A stretch of 64,000 nt of DNA from Parasteatoda lunata (lineage: Eukaryota; Arthropoda; Arachnida; Araneae; Theridiidae): the NCBI GenBank assembly GCA_949128135.1, contig OX421975.1, positions 14,468,667 to 14,532,666 on the forward strand, in the 5' to 3' direction. The position numbers and the translations under genes were made by a program. The notes below the pieces were generated by a model. It was not told the origin of the DNA. It saw only the letters and a program-made list of their open reading frames with translations, and searched no databases. Positions within the stretch are counted from its first letter, which is position 1, and each line of letters starts with the position of its first letter. This document shows positions 35,368-47,451 of this stretch, piece after piece.

Positions 35368-38300
35368 AGGAGAGTTTGTTAACATTTAGAAAAGACGTAG
35401 AATTTCTGCGTATAAAAGCCCTTTGGAAGGCGAATTTCTTCAAAATTAAGCTTTTCGCAACACTTTTGGAGATATACAAAAGCAGTAAAATTCGGGGTCA
35501 CGCTGTGTACCCCCTAAGGGGTCTATAATTTTTTCCTCTGGTAGGGTACACTAGTACAAGGTAATATAACACCTGGTCCAATTACAACATTATAGGTTAG
35601 TATTAAGGTCTGATAGGAGGCATTTTTCTTAACAATGAAAAATGCACTGTTTTAGATATACATACATAGTAAAGTACGGGGTCACACTGTGTACCCCCTA
35701 TGGGGTCTATAATTATTTCCTTTGGTAAGGTACACTAGTACCAGGTAATATAACACCTTGTCCAATTAAAATATTAAGGGCCAATATTAAGGTCTGATAT
35801 GAAGCCTTTTGTTAACAATGAGAAAAGACTTAAAATTTCTCCGTATAAAAGGTATTCAGAAGGCGAATTTCTGCGAAATAAGACTTTTCGCATTACTATT
35901 TCAGATGGACATACATTGCGGGGTCACACCGTGTACCGCCTATGGGGTCTATAATTGATTCCTTTGGTAGGGTACACTAGTACCCCGTAATATAATACCT
36001 GGCCCAATTACAACATTAAAGGTTAATATTAAGGTCTGATAGGAGGCATTTTGTTAACAATGAGAAAAGATTTAGAATTTCACCGTATTAACGCTTTTCG
36101 GAAGGCGAATTTCCTCAAAATAAAGCTTCTCGCAACTTTTTGGGAGATATACAAAAACAGTAGAATTCGGGGTCACGCTGTGTACCCCCTACGGGGTCTA
36201 TAATTTTTTCCTTTGGTAGGGTACACTAGTACCCCATAATATAATACCTGGTACAATTACAACATTAAAGGTCAATATTAATGTTTGATATTAGGCATTT
36301 TCCTTAACATTGAAAAATGCCCTGTTTTAGATATATATACATAGTAAAGTGCGGGGTCCCACCGTGTACCCCCTATGGGCTCTAAAATTATTTCCTTTGG
36401 TAGGGTACACTAGAAACCTGTAATATAATACCTGGTCCAAGTACAACATTAAAGGTCAATATTAAGGTCTGATATCAGGCATTTTCCTTAACATTGAAAA
36501 ATGCACTGTTTTAGATATATATACATAGTAAAGTGCGGGGTCCCACCGTGTACCCCCTATGGGCTCTAAAATTATTTCCTTTGGTAGTGTACACTAGTAC
36601 CAGGTAATATAACACCTGGTCCACTTAAAATATTAAGGGTCAATATTAAGGTCTGATAGAAGGCTTTGTTAACATTGAGAAAAGACTTAGAATTTCTGCG
36701 TATAAAAGCTATTCGGAAAGCTAATTCCTGCGAAATAAGCCTTTTCGCAACACTTTTGGAGATATACAAAAACAGTAAATTTCGGGGTCACGCTGTGTAC
36801 CCCTATGGGGTCTATAATTATTTCCTTTGGTAGGATACACTAGTACCCCATAATATAATACCTGGTACAATTACAACATTAAAGGTCAATATTAATGTCT
36901 GATATTAGGCATTTTCCTTAACATTGAAAAATGCACTGTTTTAGATATATATACATAGTAAAGTGCGGGGTCCCACCGTGTACCCCCTATGGGCTCTAAA
37001 ATTATTTCCTTTGGTAGGGTACACTAGTAACCTGTAATATAATACCTGGTCCAATTACAACATTAAAGGTTAATATTAAGGTCTGATATGAAGCCATGTG
37101 TTAACAATGAGAAAAGACTTAAAATTTCTCCGTATGAACGCTTTTCGGAAGGCGAATTTCCTCAAAATAAAGCTTCTCCCAACACTTTTTGAGATATACA
37201 TACATAGAAAATCTATTTCTCCTCTTGAAAAAAGACTTAGAATTTCTGCGTATAAAAGCTCTTTAGAAGGCGAATTTCTTCGAAATAAAGCTTCTCGCAA
37301 CACTTTTTGAGATATACAAAAAGAGTAAAATTCGGGGTCACGCTGTGTACCCCCTATGGGGTCTATAATTATTTCCTTTGGTAGGGTACACTAGTACCCC
37401 ATAATATAATACCTGGTACAATTACAACATTAAAGGTCAATATTAATGTCTGATATTAGGCATTTTCCTTAACATTGAAAAATGCACTGTTTTAGATATA
37501 TATATACATAGTAAAGTGCGGGGTCCCACCGTGTACCCCCTATGGGCTCTAAAATTATTTCCTTTGGTAGTGTACACTAGTAACCTGTAATATAATACCT
37601 GGTCCAAGTACAACATTAAAGGGCAATATTAAGGTCTGATATCAGGCATTTTCCTTAACATTGAAAAATGCACTGTTTTAGATATATATACATAGTAAAG
37701 TGCGGGGTCCCACCGTGTACCCCCTATGGGCTCTAAAATTATTTCCTTTGGTAGGGCACACTAGTACCAGGTAATATAACACCTGGTCCACTTAATATTA
37801 AGGGCCAATATTAAGGTCTGATAGGAGGCTTTGTTAACATTGATGAAAGACTAAGAATTTCTGCCTATAAAAGCTATTCGGAAAGCTAATTCCTGCGAAA
37901 TAAGACTTTTCGCAACACTTTTGGAGAAATACAAAAACAGTAAAATTCGGGGTCACGCTGTGTACCCCCTATGGGGTCTATAATTATTTCCTTTGGTAGG
38001 GTACACTAGTACCCCATAATATAATACCTGGTACAATTACAACATTAAAGGTCAATATTAAGGACTGATATTAGGCATTTTCCTTAACATTGAAAAATGC
38101 ACTGTTTTAGATATATATACATAGTATAGAGCGGGGTCCCACCGTGAACCCCCTATGGGCTCTAAAATTATTTCCTTTGGTAGGGTACACTAGTACCAGG
38201 TAATATAACACCTGGTCCACTTAAAATATTAAGGGTCAATATTAAGGTCTGATAGGAGGCTTTGTTAACATTTAGAAAAGACGTAGAATTTCTGCGTATA

Positions 38301-38500
38301 AAAGCCCTTCGGAAGCCGAATTTCTTCGAAATAAAGCTTCTCGCAACACTTTTGGAGATATACAAAAACAGTAAAATTCGGGGTCACGCTGTGTACCCCC
38401 TATGAGGTCTATAATTTTTTCCTTTGGTAGGGTACACTAGTACCCCGTAATGTAACACCTGGTCTCATTAAAATATTAAGGGTCAATATTAAAATCTGAT
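35368..38500 (+). repeat. Mixed monomers, first part
   Basis: Starts: 35368 M, 35615 S, 35799 M', 36041 M, 36290 S, 36474 S, 36658 M, 36904 S, 37088 L, 37455 S (186 bp), 37641 S (182 bp), 37823 M, 38070 S, 38254 M. No clean local period is visible. The last five monomers carry private variants (an extra TA, 'ccacttaatatta', 'gatgaaagactaag', 'gtatagagcgggg', 'ccgtgaacccc') that recur together at 49048-50093. Confidence 0.85.
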
Positions 38501-39114
38501 ATGAAGCCATATGTTAACAATGAGAAAAGACTATAAATTTCTCCGTATGAACGCTTTTCGGAAGGCGAATTTCCTCAAAATAAAGCTTCTCCCAACACTT
38601 TTTGAGATATACATACATAGAAAATCTATTTCTCCTCTTGAAAAAACACATAGAATTTCTTCGTATAAAAGCTCTTTAGAAGGCGAATTTCTTCAAAATA
38701 AAGCTTCTCGCAACACTTTTGGAGATATACAAAAACAGCAAAATTCGGGGTCACGCTGTGTACCCCCTATGGGGTCTATAATTTTTTCCTTTGGTAGGGT
38801 ACACTAGTACAAGGTAATATAACACCTGGTCCACTTAAAATATTAAGGGTCAATATTAAGGTCTGATAGGAGGCTTTGTTAACATTTAGAAAAGACGTAG
38901 AATTTCTGCGTATAAAAGCCCTTCGGAAGGCGAATTTCTTCGAAATGAAGCTTCTCGCAACACTTTTGGAGATATACAAAAACAGTAAAATTCGGGGTCG
39001 CGCTGTGTACCCCCTATGGGGTCTATAATTATTTCCTTTGGTAGGGTACTCTAGTTCCCCATAATATAATACCTGGTACAATTACAACATTAAATGTTAA
39101 TATTAAGGTCTGAT

Positions 39115-39966
39115 AGGAGGCATTTTTCTTAACATTGAAAAATGCACTGTTTTAAATATACATACATAGTAAAATGCGGGGTCATACTGCGTACCCCCTA
39201 TGGGCTCTAGAATTATTTCCTTTGGTAGGGTACACTATTACCCCGTAATATAATACCTGGTCCAATTACAACATTAAAGGTTAATATTTAGGTCTGATAT
39301 GAAGCCATTTGTTAACAATGAGAAAAGACTTAAAATTTCTCCGTATAAAAGCTATTCAGAAGGCGAATTTCTGCGAAATAAGACTTTTCGCATTACTATT
39401 TCAGATGGACATACATTGCAGGGTCACACCGTGTACCGCCTATGGGGTCTATAATTGATTCTTTTGGTAGGGTACACTAGTACCCCGTACTATAATACCT
39501 TGTCCAATTACAACATTAAAGGTTAATATTAAGGTCTGATAGGAGGCATTTTTCTTAACATTGAAAAATTCACTGTTTTAAATATACATACATAGTAAAA
39601 TGCGGGGTCATACTGCGTACCCCCTATGGGCTCTAGAATTATTTCCTTTGGTAGGGTACACTATTACCCCGTAATATAATACCTGGTCCAATTACAACAT
39701 TAAAGATTAATATTTAGGTCTGATATGAAGCCATTTGTTAACAATGAGAAAAGACTTAAAATTTCTCCGTATAAAAGCTATTCAGAAGGCGAATTTCTGC
39801 GAAATAAGACTTTTCGCATTACTATTTCAGATGGACATACATTGCGGGGTCACACCGTGTACCCCCTATGGGCTCTAAAATTATTTCCTTCGGTAGGGTA
39901 CACTAGTACCCCGTAATATAATACCAGGTCCAATTACAACATTAAAGGTTAATATTAAGGTCTGAT
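39115..39966 (+). repeat. 426 bp dimer (S M'), two copies
   Basis: 39115-39540 and 39541-39966 are each 184 + 242 bp. Both S units share 'gtcatactgcgtacc', 'ggctctagaattattt' and the boundary 'atatttaggtctgat', which I saw only here. The second M' differs at its 3' end (taccccctatgggctc instead of taccgcctatggggtc), suggesting conversion from another class. Confidence 0.88.
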
Positions 39967-40215
39967 AGGAGGCATTTTGTTAACAATGAGAAAAGATTTA
40001 GAATTTCTCCGTATTAACGCTTTTCGGAAGGCGAATTTCCTCAAAATAAAGCTTCTCGCAACTTTTTTGGAGATATACAAAAACAGTAAAATTCGGGGTC
40101 ACGCTGTGTACCCCCTATGGGGTCTATAATTTTTTCCTTTGGTAGGGTACACTAGTACCAGGTAATATAACACCTGGTCCACTTAAAATATTAAGGGTCA
40201 ATATTAAGGTCTGAT

Positions 40216-40601
40216 AGGAGGCTTTGTTAACATTGAGAAAAGACTTAGAATTTCTGCGTATAAAAGCTATTCGGAAAGCTAATTCCTGCGAAATAAGACT
40301 TTTCGCAACACTTTTGGAGATATACAAAAACAGTAAAATTCGGGGTAACGCTGTGTACCCCCTATGGGGTCTATAATTATTTCCTTTGGTAGGGTACACT
40401 AGTACCCCGTAATATAATACCTGGTCCAATTACAACAACACAAAATGCACTGTTTTAGATATATATACATAGTAAAGTGCGGGGTCCCACCGTGTACCCC
40501 CTATGGGCTCTAAAATTATTTCCTTTGGTAGGGTACACTAGTACCAGGTAATATATTACCTGGTCCACTTAAAATATTAAGTGTCAATATTAAGGTCTGA
40601 T
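40216..40601 (+). repeat. Fused M/S monomer with an end-joining junction (386 bp)
   Basis: An M monomer loses its last ~25 bp and the following S loses its first ~24 bp. The join lies at 40437-40442: 'tacaaca' (M tail), then four bases acac matching neither side, then 'aaaatgcactg' (S). The normal M + S length would be 431 bp, so 45 bp net are missing. The boundary motif ggtctgat is absent here. Unlike the other changes it breaks monomer register. Confidence 0.85.
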
Positions 40602-41583
40602 AGGAGGCTTTGTTAACATTGAGAAAAGACTTAGAATTTCTGCGTATAAAAGCCCTTCGGAAGGCGAATTTCTTCGAAATAAAGCTTCTCGCAACACTTT
40701 TGGAGATATACAAAAACAGTAAAGTTCGGGGTCGCGCTGTGTACTCCCTATGGGGCCTATAATTATTTCCTTTGGTAGGGTACACTAGTACCCCGTACTA
40801 TAATACCTTGTCCAATTACAACATTAAAGGTTAATATTAAGGTCTGATAGGAGGCATTTTTCTTAACATTGAAAAATGCACTGTTTTAAATATACATACA
40901 TAGTAAAATGCGGGGTTACACTGTGTACCCCCTATGGGCTCTAAAATTATTTCCTTTGGTAGGGTACACTAGTACCCCGAAATATAATACCTGGTCCAAT
41001 TACAACATTAAAGTTTAATATTAAGGTCTGATATGAAGCCATTTGTTAACAATGAGAAAAGACTTAAAATTTCTCCGTATGAACGCTTTTCGGAAGGCGA
41101 ATTTCCTCAAAATAAAGCTTCTCCCAACACTTTTTGAGATATACATACATAGAAAATCTATTTCTCCTCTTGAAAAAAGACTTAGAATTTCTGCGTATAA
41201 AAGCTCTTTAGAAGGCGAATTTCTTCGAAATAAAGCTTCTCGCAACACTTTTGGAGATATACAAAAACAGTAAAATTCGGGGTCAGGCTGTGTACCCCCT
41301 ATGGGGTCTATAATTAGTTCCTTTGGTAGGGTACACTATTACAAGGTAGTATAACTCCTGGTCGAATTGAAACATTAAAGGTTAATATTAAGGTCTGATA
41401 GGAGGCATTTTTCTTAACATTGAAAAATGCTCTGTTTTAGATATATATACATAGTAAAGTGCGGGGTCCCACCGTGTACCCCCTATGGGGTCTATAATTA
41501 TTTCCTTTGGTAGTGTACATTAGTAGCCCGTAATATAATACCTGGTCCAATTACAACATTAAAGGTCAATATTAAGGTCTGAT

Positions 41584-42657
41584 ATTAGGCATTTTCCTTA
41601 ACATTGAAAAATGCACTGTTTTAGATATATATACATAATAAAGTGCGGGGTCCCACCGTGTACCCCCTATGGGCTCTAAAATTATTTCCTTTGGTAGGGT
41701 ACACTAGTAACCCGTAATATAATACCTGGTCCAAGTACAACATTAAAGGTCAATATTAAGGTCTGATATCAGGCATTTTCCTTAACATTGAAAAATGCAC
41801 TGTTTTAGATATATATACATAGTAAAGTGCGGGGTCCCACCGAGTACCCCCTATGGGCTCTAAAATTATACCCTTTGGTAGGGTACACTAGTACCAGGTA
41901 ATATAATGCTCTGTTTTAGATATATATACACGATTAACATTGAAAAATGCACTGTTTTAGATATATATACATACTAAAGTGCGGGGTCCCACCGAGTACC
42001 CCCTATGGGCTCTAAAATTATACCCTTTGGTAGGGTACACTAGTACCAGGTAAAAAAATGCTCTGTTTTAGATATATATACATAGTAAAGTGCGGGGTCC
42101 CACCGTGTACCCCCTATGGGGTATATAATTATTTCCTTTGGTAGGGTACACTAGTTACCCGTAATATAATACCTGGTCCAAGTACAACATTAAAGGTCAA
42201 TATTAAGGTCTGATATCAGGCATTTTCCTTAACATTGAAAAATGCACAGTTTTAGATATATATATAGTAAAGTGCGGAGTCCCACTGAGTACCCCCTATG
42301 GGCTCTAAAATTATACCCTTTGATAGGGTACACTAGTACCAGGTAATATAATGCTCTGTTTTAGATATATATACACGATTAACATTGAAAAATTCACTGT
42401 TTTAGATATATATACATAGTAAAGTGCGGGGTCCCTCCGAGTACCCCCTATGGGCTCTAAAATTATACCCTTTGGTAGGGTACTCTAGTACCAGGTAAAA
42501 AAGCTCTGTTTTAGATATATATACATAGTAAAGTGCGGGGTCCCACCGTGTACCCCCTATGGGGTCTATAATTATTTCCTTTGGTAGGGTACATTAGTAC
42601 CCCGTAATATAATACCTGGTCCAATTACAACATAAAAGGTCAATATTAAGGTCTGAT
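41584..42657 (+). repeat. Composite truncated-S unit, first copy (S + C 447 + C 443)
   Basis: A normal Sb (41584-41767) is followed by two composite units, 41768-42214 (447 bp) and 42215-42657 (443 bp). Each composite is an S cut after 'ccaggtaatata', joined to a ~26 bp fragment 'tgctctgttttagatatat', joined through 'acacgattaacattg' to a second S head, cut again after 'ccaggtaaaa', and joined to the rest of a third S. Three GGGGT..ACCCC cores therefore occur per composite, but only one terminal boundary. Confidence 0.85.
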
Positions 42658-44068
42658 ATTAGGCATTTTCCTTAACATTGAAAAATGCACTGTTTTAGAT
42701 ATATATACATGGTAAAGTGCGGGGTCCCACCGTGTACCCCCTATGGGGTCTAAAATTATTTCCTTTGGTAGGGTACACTAGTAACCCGTAATAAAATACC
42801 TGGTCCAAGTACAACATTAAAGGTCAATATTAAGGTCTGATATCAGGCATTTTCCTTAACATTGAAAAATGCATTGTTTTAGATATATATACATAGTAAA
42901 GTGCGGGGTCCCACCGAGTACCCCCTATGGGCTCTAAAATTATACCCTTTGGTAGGGTACACTAGTACCAGGTAATATAATGCTCTGTTTTAGATATATA
43001 TACACGATTAACATTGAAAAATGCACTGTTTTAGATACATATACATACTAAAGTGCGGGGTTCCACCGAGTACCCCCTATGGGCTCTAAAATTACACCCT
43101 TTGGTAGGGTACACTAGTACCAGGTAAAAAAATGCTCTGTTTTAGATATATATACATAGTAAAGTGCGGGGTCCCACCGTGTACCTCCTATGGGGTCTAT
43201 AATTTTTTCCTTTGGTAGGGTACACTAGTTACCCGTAATATAATACCTGGTCCAAGTACAACATTAAAGGTCAATATTAAGGTCTGATATCAGGCATTTT
43301 CCTTAACATTGAAAAATGCACTGTTTTAGATATATATACATAGTAAAGTGCGGGGTCCCACCGAGTACCCCCTATTGGCTCTAAAATTATACCCTTTGGT
43401 AGGGTACACTAGTACCAGGTAATATAATGCTCTGTTTTAGATATATATACACGATGAACATTGAAAAATGCACTGTTTTAGATACATATACATACTAAAG
43501 TGCGGGGTCCCACCGAGTACCCCCTATGGGCTCTAAATTTACACCCTTTGGTAGGGTACACTAGTTACAGGTAAAAAAATGCTCTGTTTTAGATATATAT
43601 ACATAGTAAAGTGCGGGGTCCCACCGTGTACCCCCTATGGGGTCTATAATTTTTTCCTTTGGTAGGGTACACTTACCCGTAATAAAATACCTGGTCCAAG
43701 TTCAACATTAAAGGTCAATATTAAGGTCTGATATCAGGCATTTTCCTTAACATTGAAAAATGCACTGTTTTAGACATATATACATAGTAAAGTGCGGGGT
43801 CCCACTGAGTACCCCCTATGGGCTCTAAAATCATACCCTTTGATAGGGTACACTAGTACCAGGTAATATAATGCTCTGTTTTAGATATATATACACGATT
43901 AACATTGAAAAATGCACTGTTTTAGATATATATACATATTAAAGTGCGGGGTCCCACCGAGTACCCCCTATGGGCTCTAAAATTATTTCCTTTGGTAGGG
44001 TACACTAGTACCCCGTAATATAATACCTGGTCCAATTACAACATTAAAGGTAAATATTAAGGTCTGAC
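42658..44068 (+). repeat. Composite truncated-S unit, second copy (S + C 447 + C 444 + partial C)
   Basis: Sb 42658-42841, composites 42842-43288 (447 bp) and 43289-43732 (444 bp), and a shortened composite 43733-44068 (336 bp) that returns to a normal S 3' end. The 43733 unit shares 'cccactgagtacc' and 'cctttgatagggtac' with 42215. The units at 42842 and 43289 share 'gatacatatacatac' and 'ttacaccctttgg'. The order is therefore S C1 C1 C2-partial, against S C1 C2 in the first copy. Confidence 0.83.
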
Positions 44069-47000
44069 ATGAAGCCATTTGTTAACAATGAAAAAAGACT
44101 TAAAATTGATCCGTATTAACGCTTTTCGGAAGGCGAATTTCCTCAAAATAAAGCTTCTCGCAACTTTTTTGGAGATATACAAAAACAGTAAAATTCGGGG
44201 TCACGCTGTGTACCCCCTATGGGGTCTATAATTTTTTCCTTTGGTAGGGTACACTAGTACCAGGTAATATAACACTTGGCCCACTTAAAATATTAAGGGT
44301 CAATATTAAGGTCTGATAGGAGGCTTTGTTAACATTTAGAAAAGACGTAGAATTTCTGCGTATAAAAGCCCTTCGGAAGGCGAATTTCTTCGAAATAAAG
44401 CTTCTCGCAACACTTTTCGAGATATACAAAAACAATAAAATTCGGGGTCACGCTGTGTACCCCCTATGGGGTGTATAATTAATTCCTTTGGTAGGGTACA
44501 CTATTACAAGGTAGTATAACACCTGGTCCAATTGAAACAGTAAAGGTTAATATTAAGGTCTGATAGGAGGCATTTTTCTTAAAATTGAAAAATGCTCTGT
44601 TTTAGATATATATACATAGTAAAGTGCGGGGTCCCACCGTGTACCCCCTATGGGATCTATAATTATTTCCTTTGGTAGGGTACATTAGTACCCCGTAATA
44701 TAATACCTGGTCCAATTACAACATTAAAGGTCAATATTAAGGTCTGATATTAGGCATTTTCCTTAACATTGAAAAATGCACTGTTTTAGATATATATACA
44801 TAGTAAAGTGCGGGGTCCCACCGTGTACCCCCTATGGGCTCTAAAATTATTTCCTTTGGTAGGGTACACTAGTAACCCGTAATATAATACCTGGTCCAAG
44901 TACAACATGAAAGGTCAATATTAAGGTCTGATCTCAGGCATTTTCCTTAACATTGAAAAATGCACTGTTTTAGATATATATACATAGTAAAGTGCGGGGT
45001 CCCACCGAGTACCCCCTATGGGCTCTAAAATTATACCCTTTAGTAGGGTACACTAGTACCAGGTAATATAACACCTGGTCCACTTAAAATATTAAGGGTC
45101 AATATTAAGGTCTGATAGAAGGCTTTGTTAACATTGAGAAAAGACTTGGAATTTCTGCGTATAAAAGCTATTCGGAAAGCTAATTCCTGCGAAATAAGAC
45201 TTTTCGCAACACTTTTGGAGATTTACAAAAACAGTAAAATTCGGAGTCACGCTGTGTACCCCCTATGGGGTCTATAATTATTTCCTGTGGTAGGGTACAC
45301 TAGTACCCCATAATATAATACCTGGTACAATTACAACATTAAAGGTCAATATTAATGTCTGATATTAGGCATTTTCCTTAACATTGAAAAATGCACTGTT
45401 TTAGATATATATACATAGTAAAGTGCGGGGTCCCACCGTGTACCCCCTAAGGGCTCTAAAATTATTTCCTGTGGTAGGGTACACTAGTACCCCATAATAT
45501 AATACCTGGTACAATTACAACATTGAAGGTTAATATTAAGGTCTGATAGGAAGCATTTTTCTTAACATTAAAAAATGCACTGTTATAAATATACATACAT
45601 AGTAAAATGCGTGGTCACACTGTGTACCCCCTAAGGGCTCTAAAATTATTTCTTTTGATAGGGTACACTAGTACCCCGTAATATAACACCTGGTCCAATT
45701 ACAACATTAAAGGTTAATATTAAGGTCTGATATGAAGCCATTTGTTAACAATGAGAAAAGACTTAAAATTGATCCGTATTAACGCTTTTCGGAAGGCGAA
45801 TTTCCTCAAAATAAAGCTTCTCCCAACACTTTTTGAGATATACATACATAGAAAATCTATTTCTCCTCTTGAAAAAACACTTAGAATTTCTTCGTATAAA
45901 AGCTCTTTAGAAGGCGAATTTCTTCAAAATAAAGCTTCTCGCAACACTTTTGGAGATATACAAAAACAGTAAAATTCGGGGTCACGCTGTGTACCCCTTA
46001 AGGGGTCTATAATTTTTTCCTCTGGTAGGGTACACTAGTACAAGGTAATATAACACCTGGTCCAATTACAACATTATAGGTTAGTATTAAGGTCTGATAG
46101 GAGGCATTTTTCTTAACAATGAAAAATGCACTGTTTTAGATATACATACATAGTAAAGTGCGGGGTCACACTGTGTACCCCCTATGGGGTCTATAATTAT
46201 TTCCTTTGGTAAGGTACACTAGTACCAGGTACTATAATACCTTGTCCAATTAAAATATTAAGGGCCAATATTAAGGTCTGATATGAAGCCTTTTGTTAAC
46301 AATGAGAAAAGACTTAAAATTTCTCCGTATAAAAGCTATTCAGAAGGCGAATTTCTGCGAAATAAGACTTTTCGCATTACTATTTCAGATGGACATACAT
46401 TGCGGGGTCACACCGTGTACCGCCTATGGGGTCTATAATTGATTCCTTTGGTAGGGTACACTAGTATCCCGTACTATAATACCTTGTCCAATTAAAACAT
46501 TAAAGGTTAATATTAAGGTCTGATAGGAGGCATTTTGTTAACAATGAGAAAAGATTTAGAATTTCTCCGTATTAACGCTTTTCGGAAGGCGAATTACCTC
46601 AAAATAAAGCTTCTCGCCACTTTTTTGGAGATATACAAAAACAGTAAAATTCGGGGTCACGCTGTGTACCCCCTACGGGGTCTATAATTTTTTCCCTTGG
46701 TAGGGTACACTAGTACCAGGTAATATAACACCTGGTCCACTTAAAATATTAAGGGTCAATATTAAGGTCTGATAGGAGGCTTTGTTAACATTGAGAAAAC
46801 ACTTAGAATTTCTTCGTATAAAAGCTCTTTAGAAGGCGAATTTCTTCAAAATAAAGCTTCTCGCAACACTTTTGGAGATATACAAAAACAGTAAAATTCG
46901 GGGTCACGAAGTGTACCCCCTATGGGGTCTATAATTATTTCCTTTGATAGGGTACACTAGTAACCTGTAATATAATACCTGGTCCAAGTACAACATTAAA

Positions 47001-47204
47001 GGTCAATATTAAGGTCTGATATCAGGCCTTTTCCTTAACATTGAAAAATGCACTGTTTTAAATATACATACATAGTAAAGTGCGGGGTCACACTGTGTAC
47101 CCCCTATGGGGTCTATAATTATTTCCTTTGGTAGGGCACACTAGTACCAGGTAATATAACACCTGGTCCACTTAAAATATTAAGGGTCAATATTAAGGTC
47201 TGAT
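44069..47204 (+). repeat. Mixed monomers
   Basis: Starts: 44069 M (atgaagcc start, 'aaaattgatccgtatt' variant), 44318 M, 44565 S, 44749 S, 44933 S, 45117 M, 45364 S, 45548 S, 45732 L, 46099 S, 46283 M', 46525 M, 46774 M, 47021 S. Two stretches recur far to the right: 44318-45116 matches 61554-62352, and about 45117-46524 matches 58176-59583. No internal HOR period is seen. Confidence 0.86.
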
Positions 47205-47451
47205 AGGAAGCTTTGTTAACATTGAGAAAAGGCTTAGAATTTCTGCCTATAAAAGCTCTTCAGAAGGCGAATTTCTTGGAAATAGAGCTTCTCGCGACAG
47301 TATTTTAGATATACAAAAAGAGTAAAATTCGGGGTCACGCTGTGTACCCCCTATGGGGTCTATAATTTTTTCCTTTGGTAGGGTACACTAGTACCAGGTA
47401 ATATAACACCTGGTCCACTTAAAATATTAAGGGTCAATATTAAGGTCTGAT
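47205..47451 (+). repeat. Extra M'' monomer preceding HOR C
   Basis: Nearly identical to the next monomer (47452-47698): both start aggaagctttgttaac and share the M'' middle and the 'acctggtccacttaaaat' tail. The visible difference is aaaggcttag here versus aaagacttag there. It is a single-monomer tandem duplication at the left edge of the 12-mer. Confidence 0.87.

Larger units (their letters stand above)
38501..41583 (+). repeat. Mixed monomers, second part
   Basis: Starts: 38501 L, 38868 M, 39115 S, 39299 M', 39541 S, 39725 M', 39967 M, 40216 fused M/S (386 bp), 40602 M, 40849 S, 41033 L, 41400 S. It contains a 426 bp S-M' dimer twice and one register-breaking fusion, both listed separately. 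The L at 41033 has a diverged tail (aaggtagtataactcctgg) and is followed by S-type monomers only for the next 2.5 kb. Confidence 0.84.
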
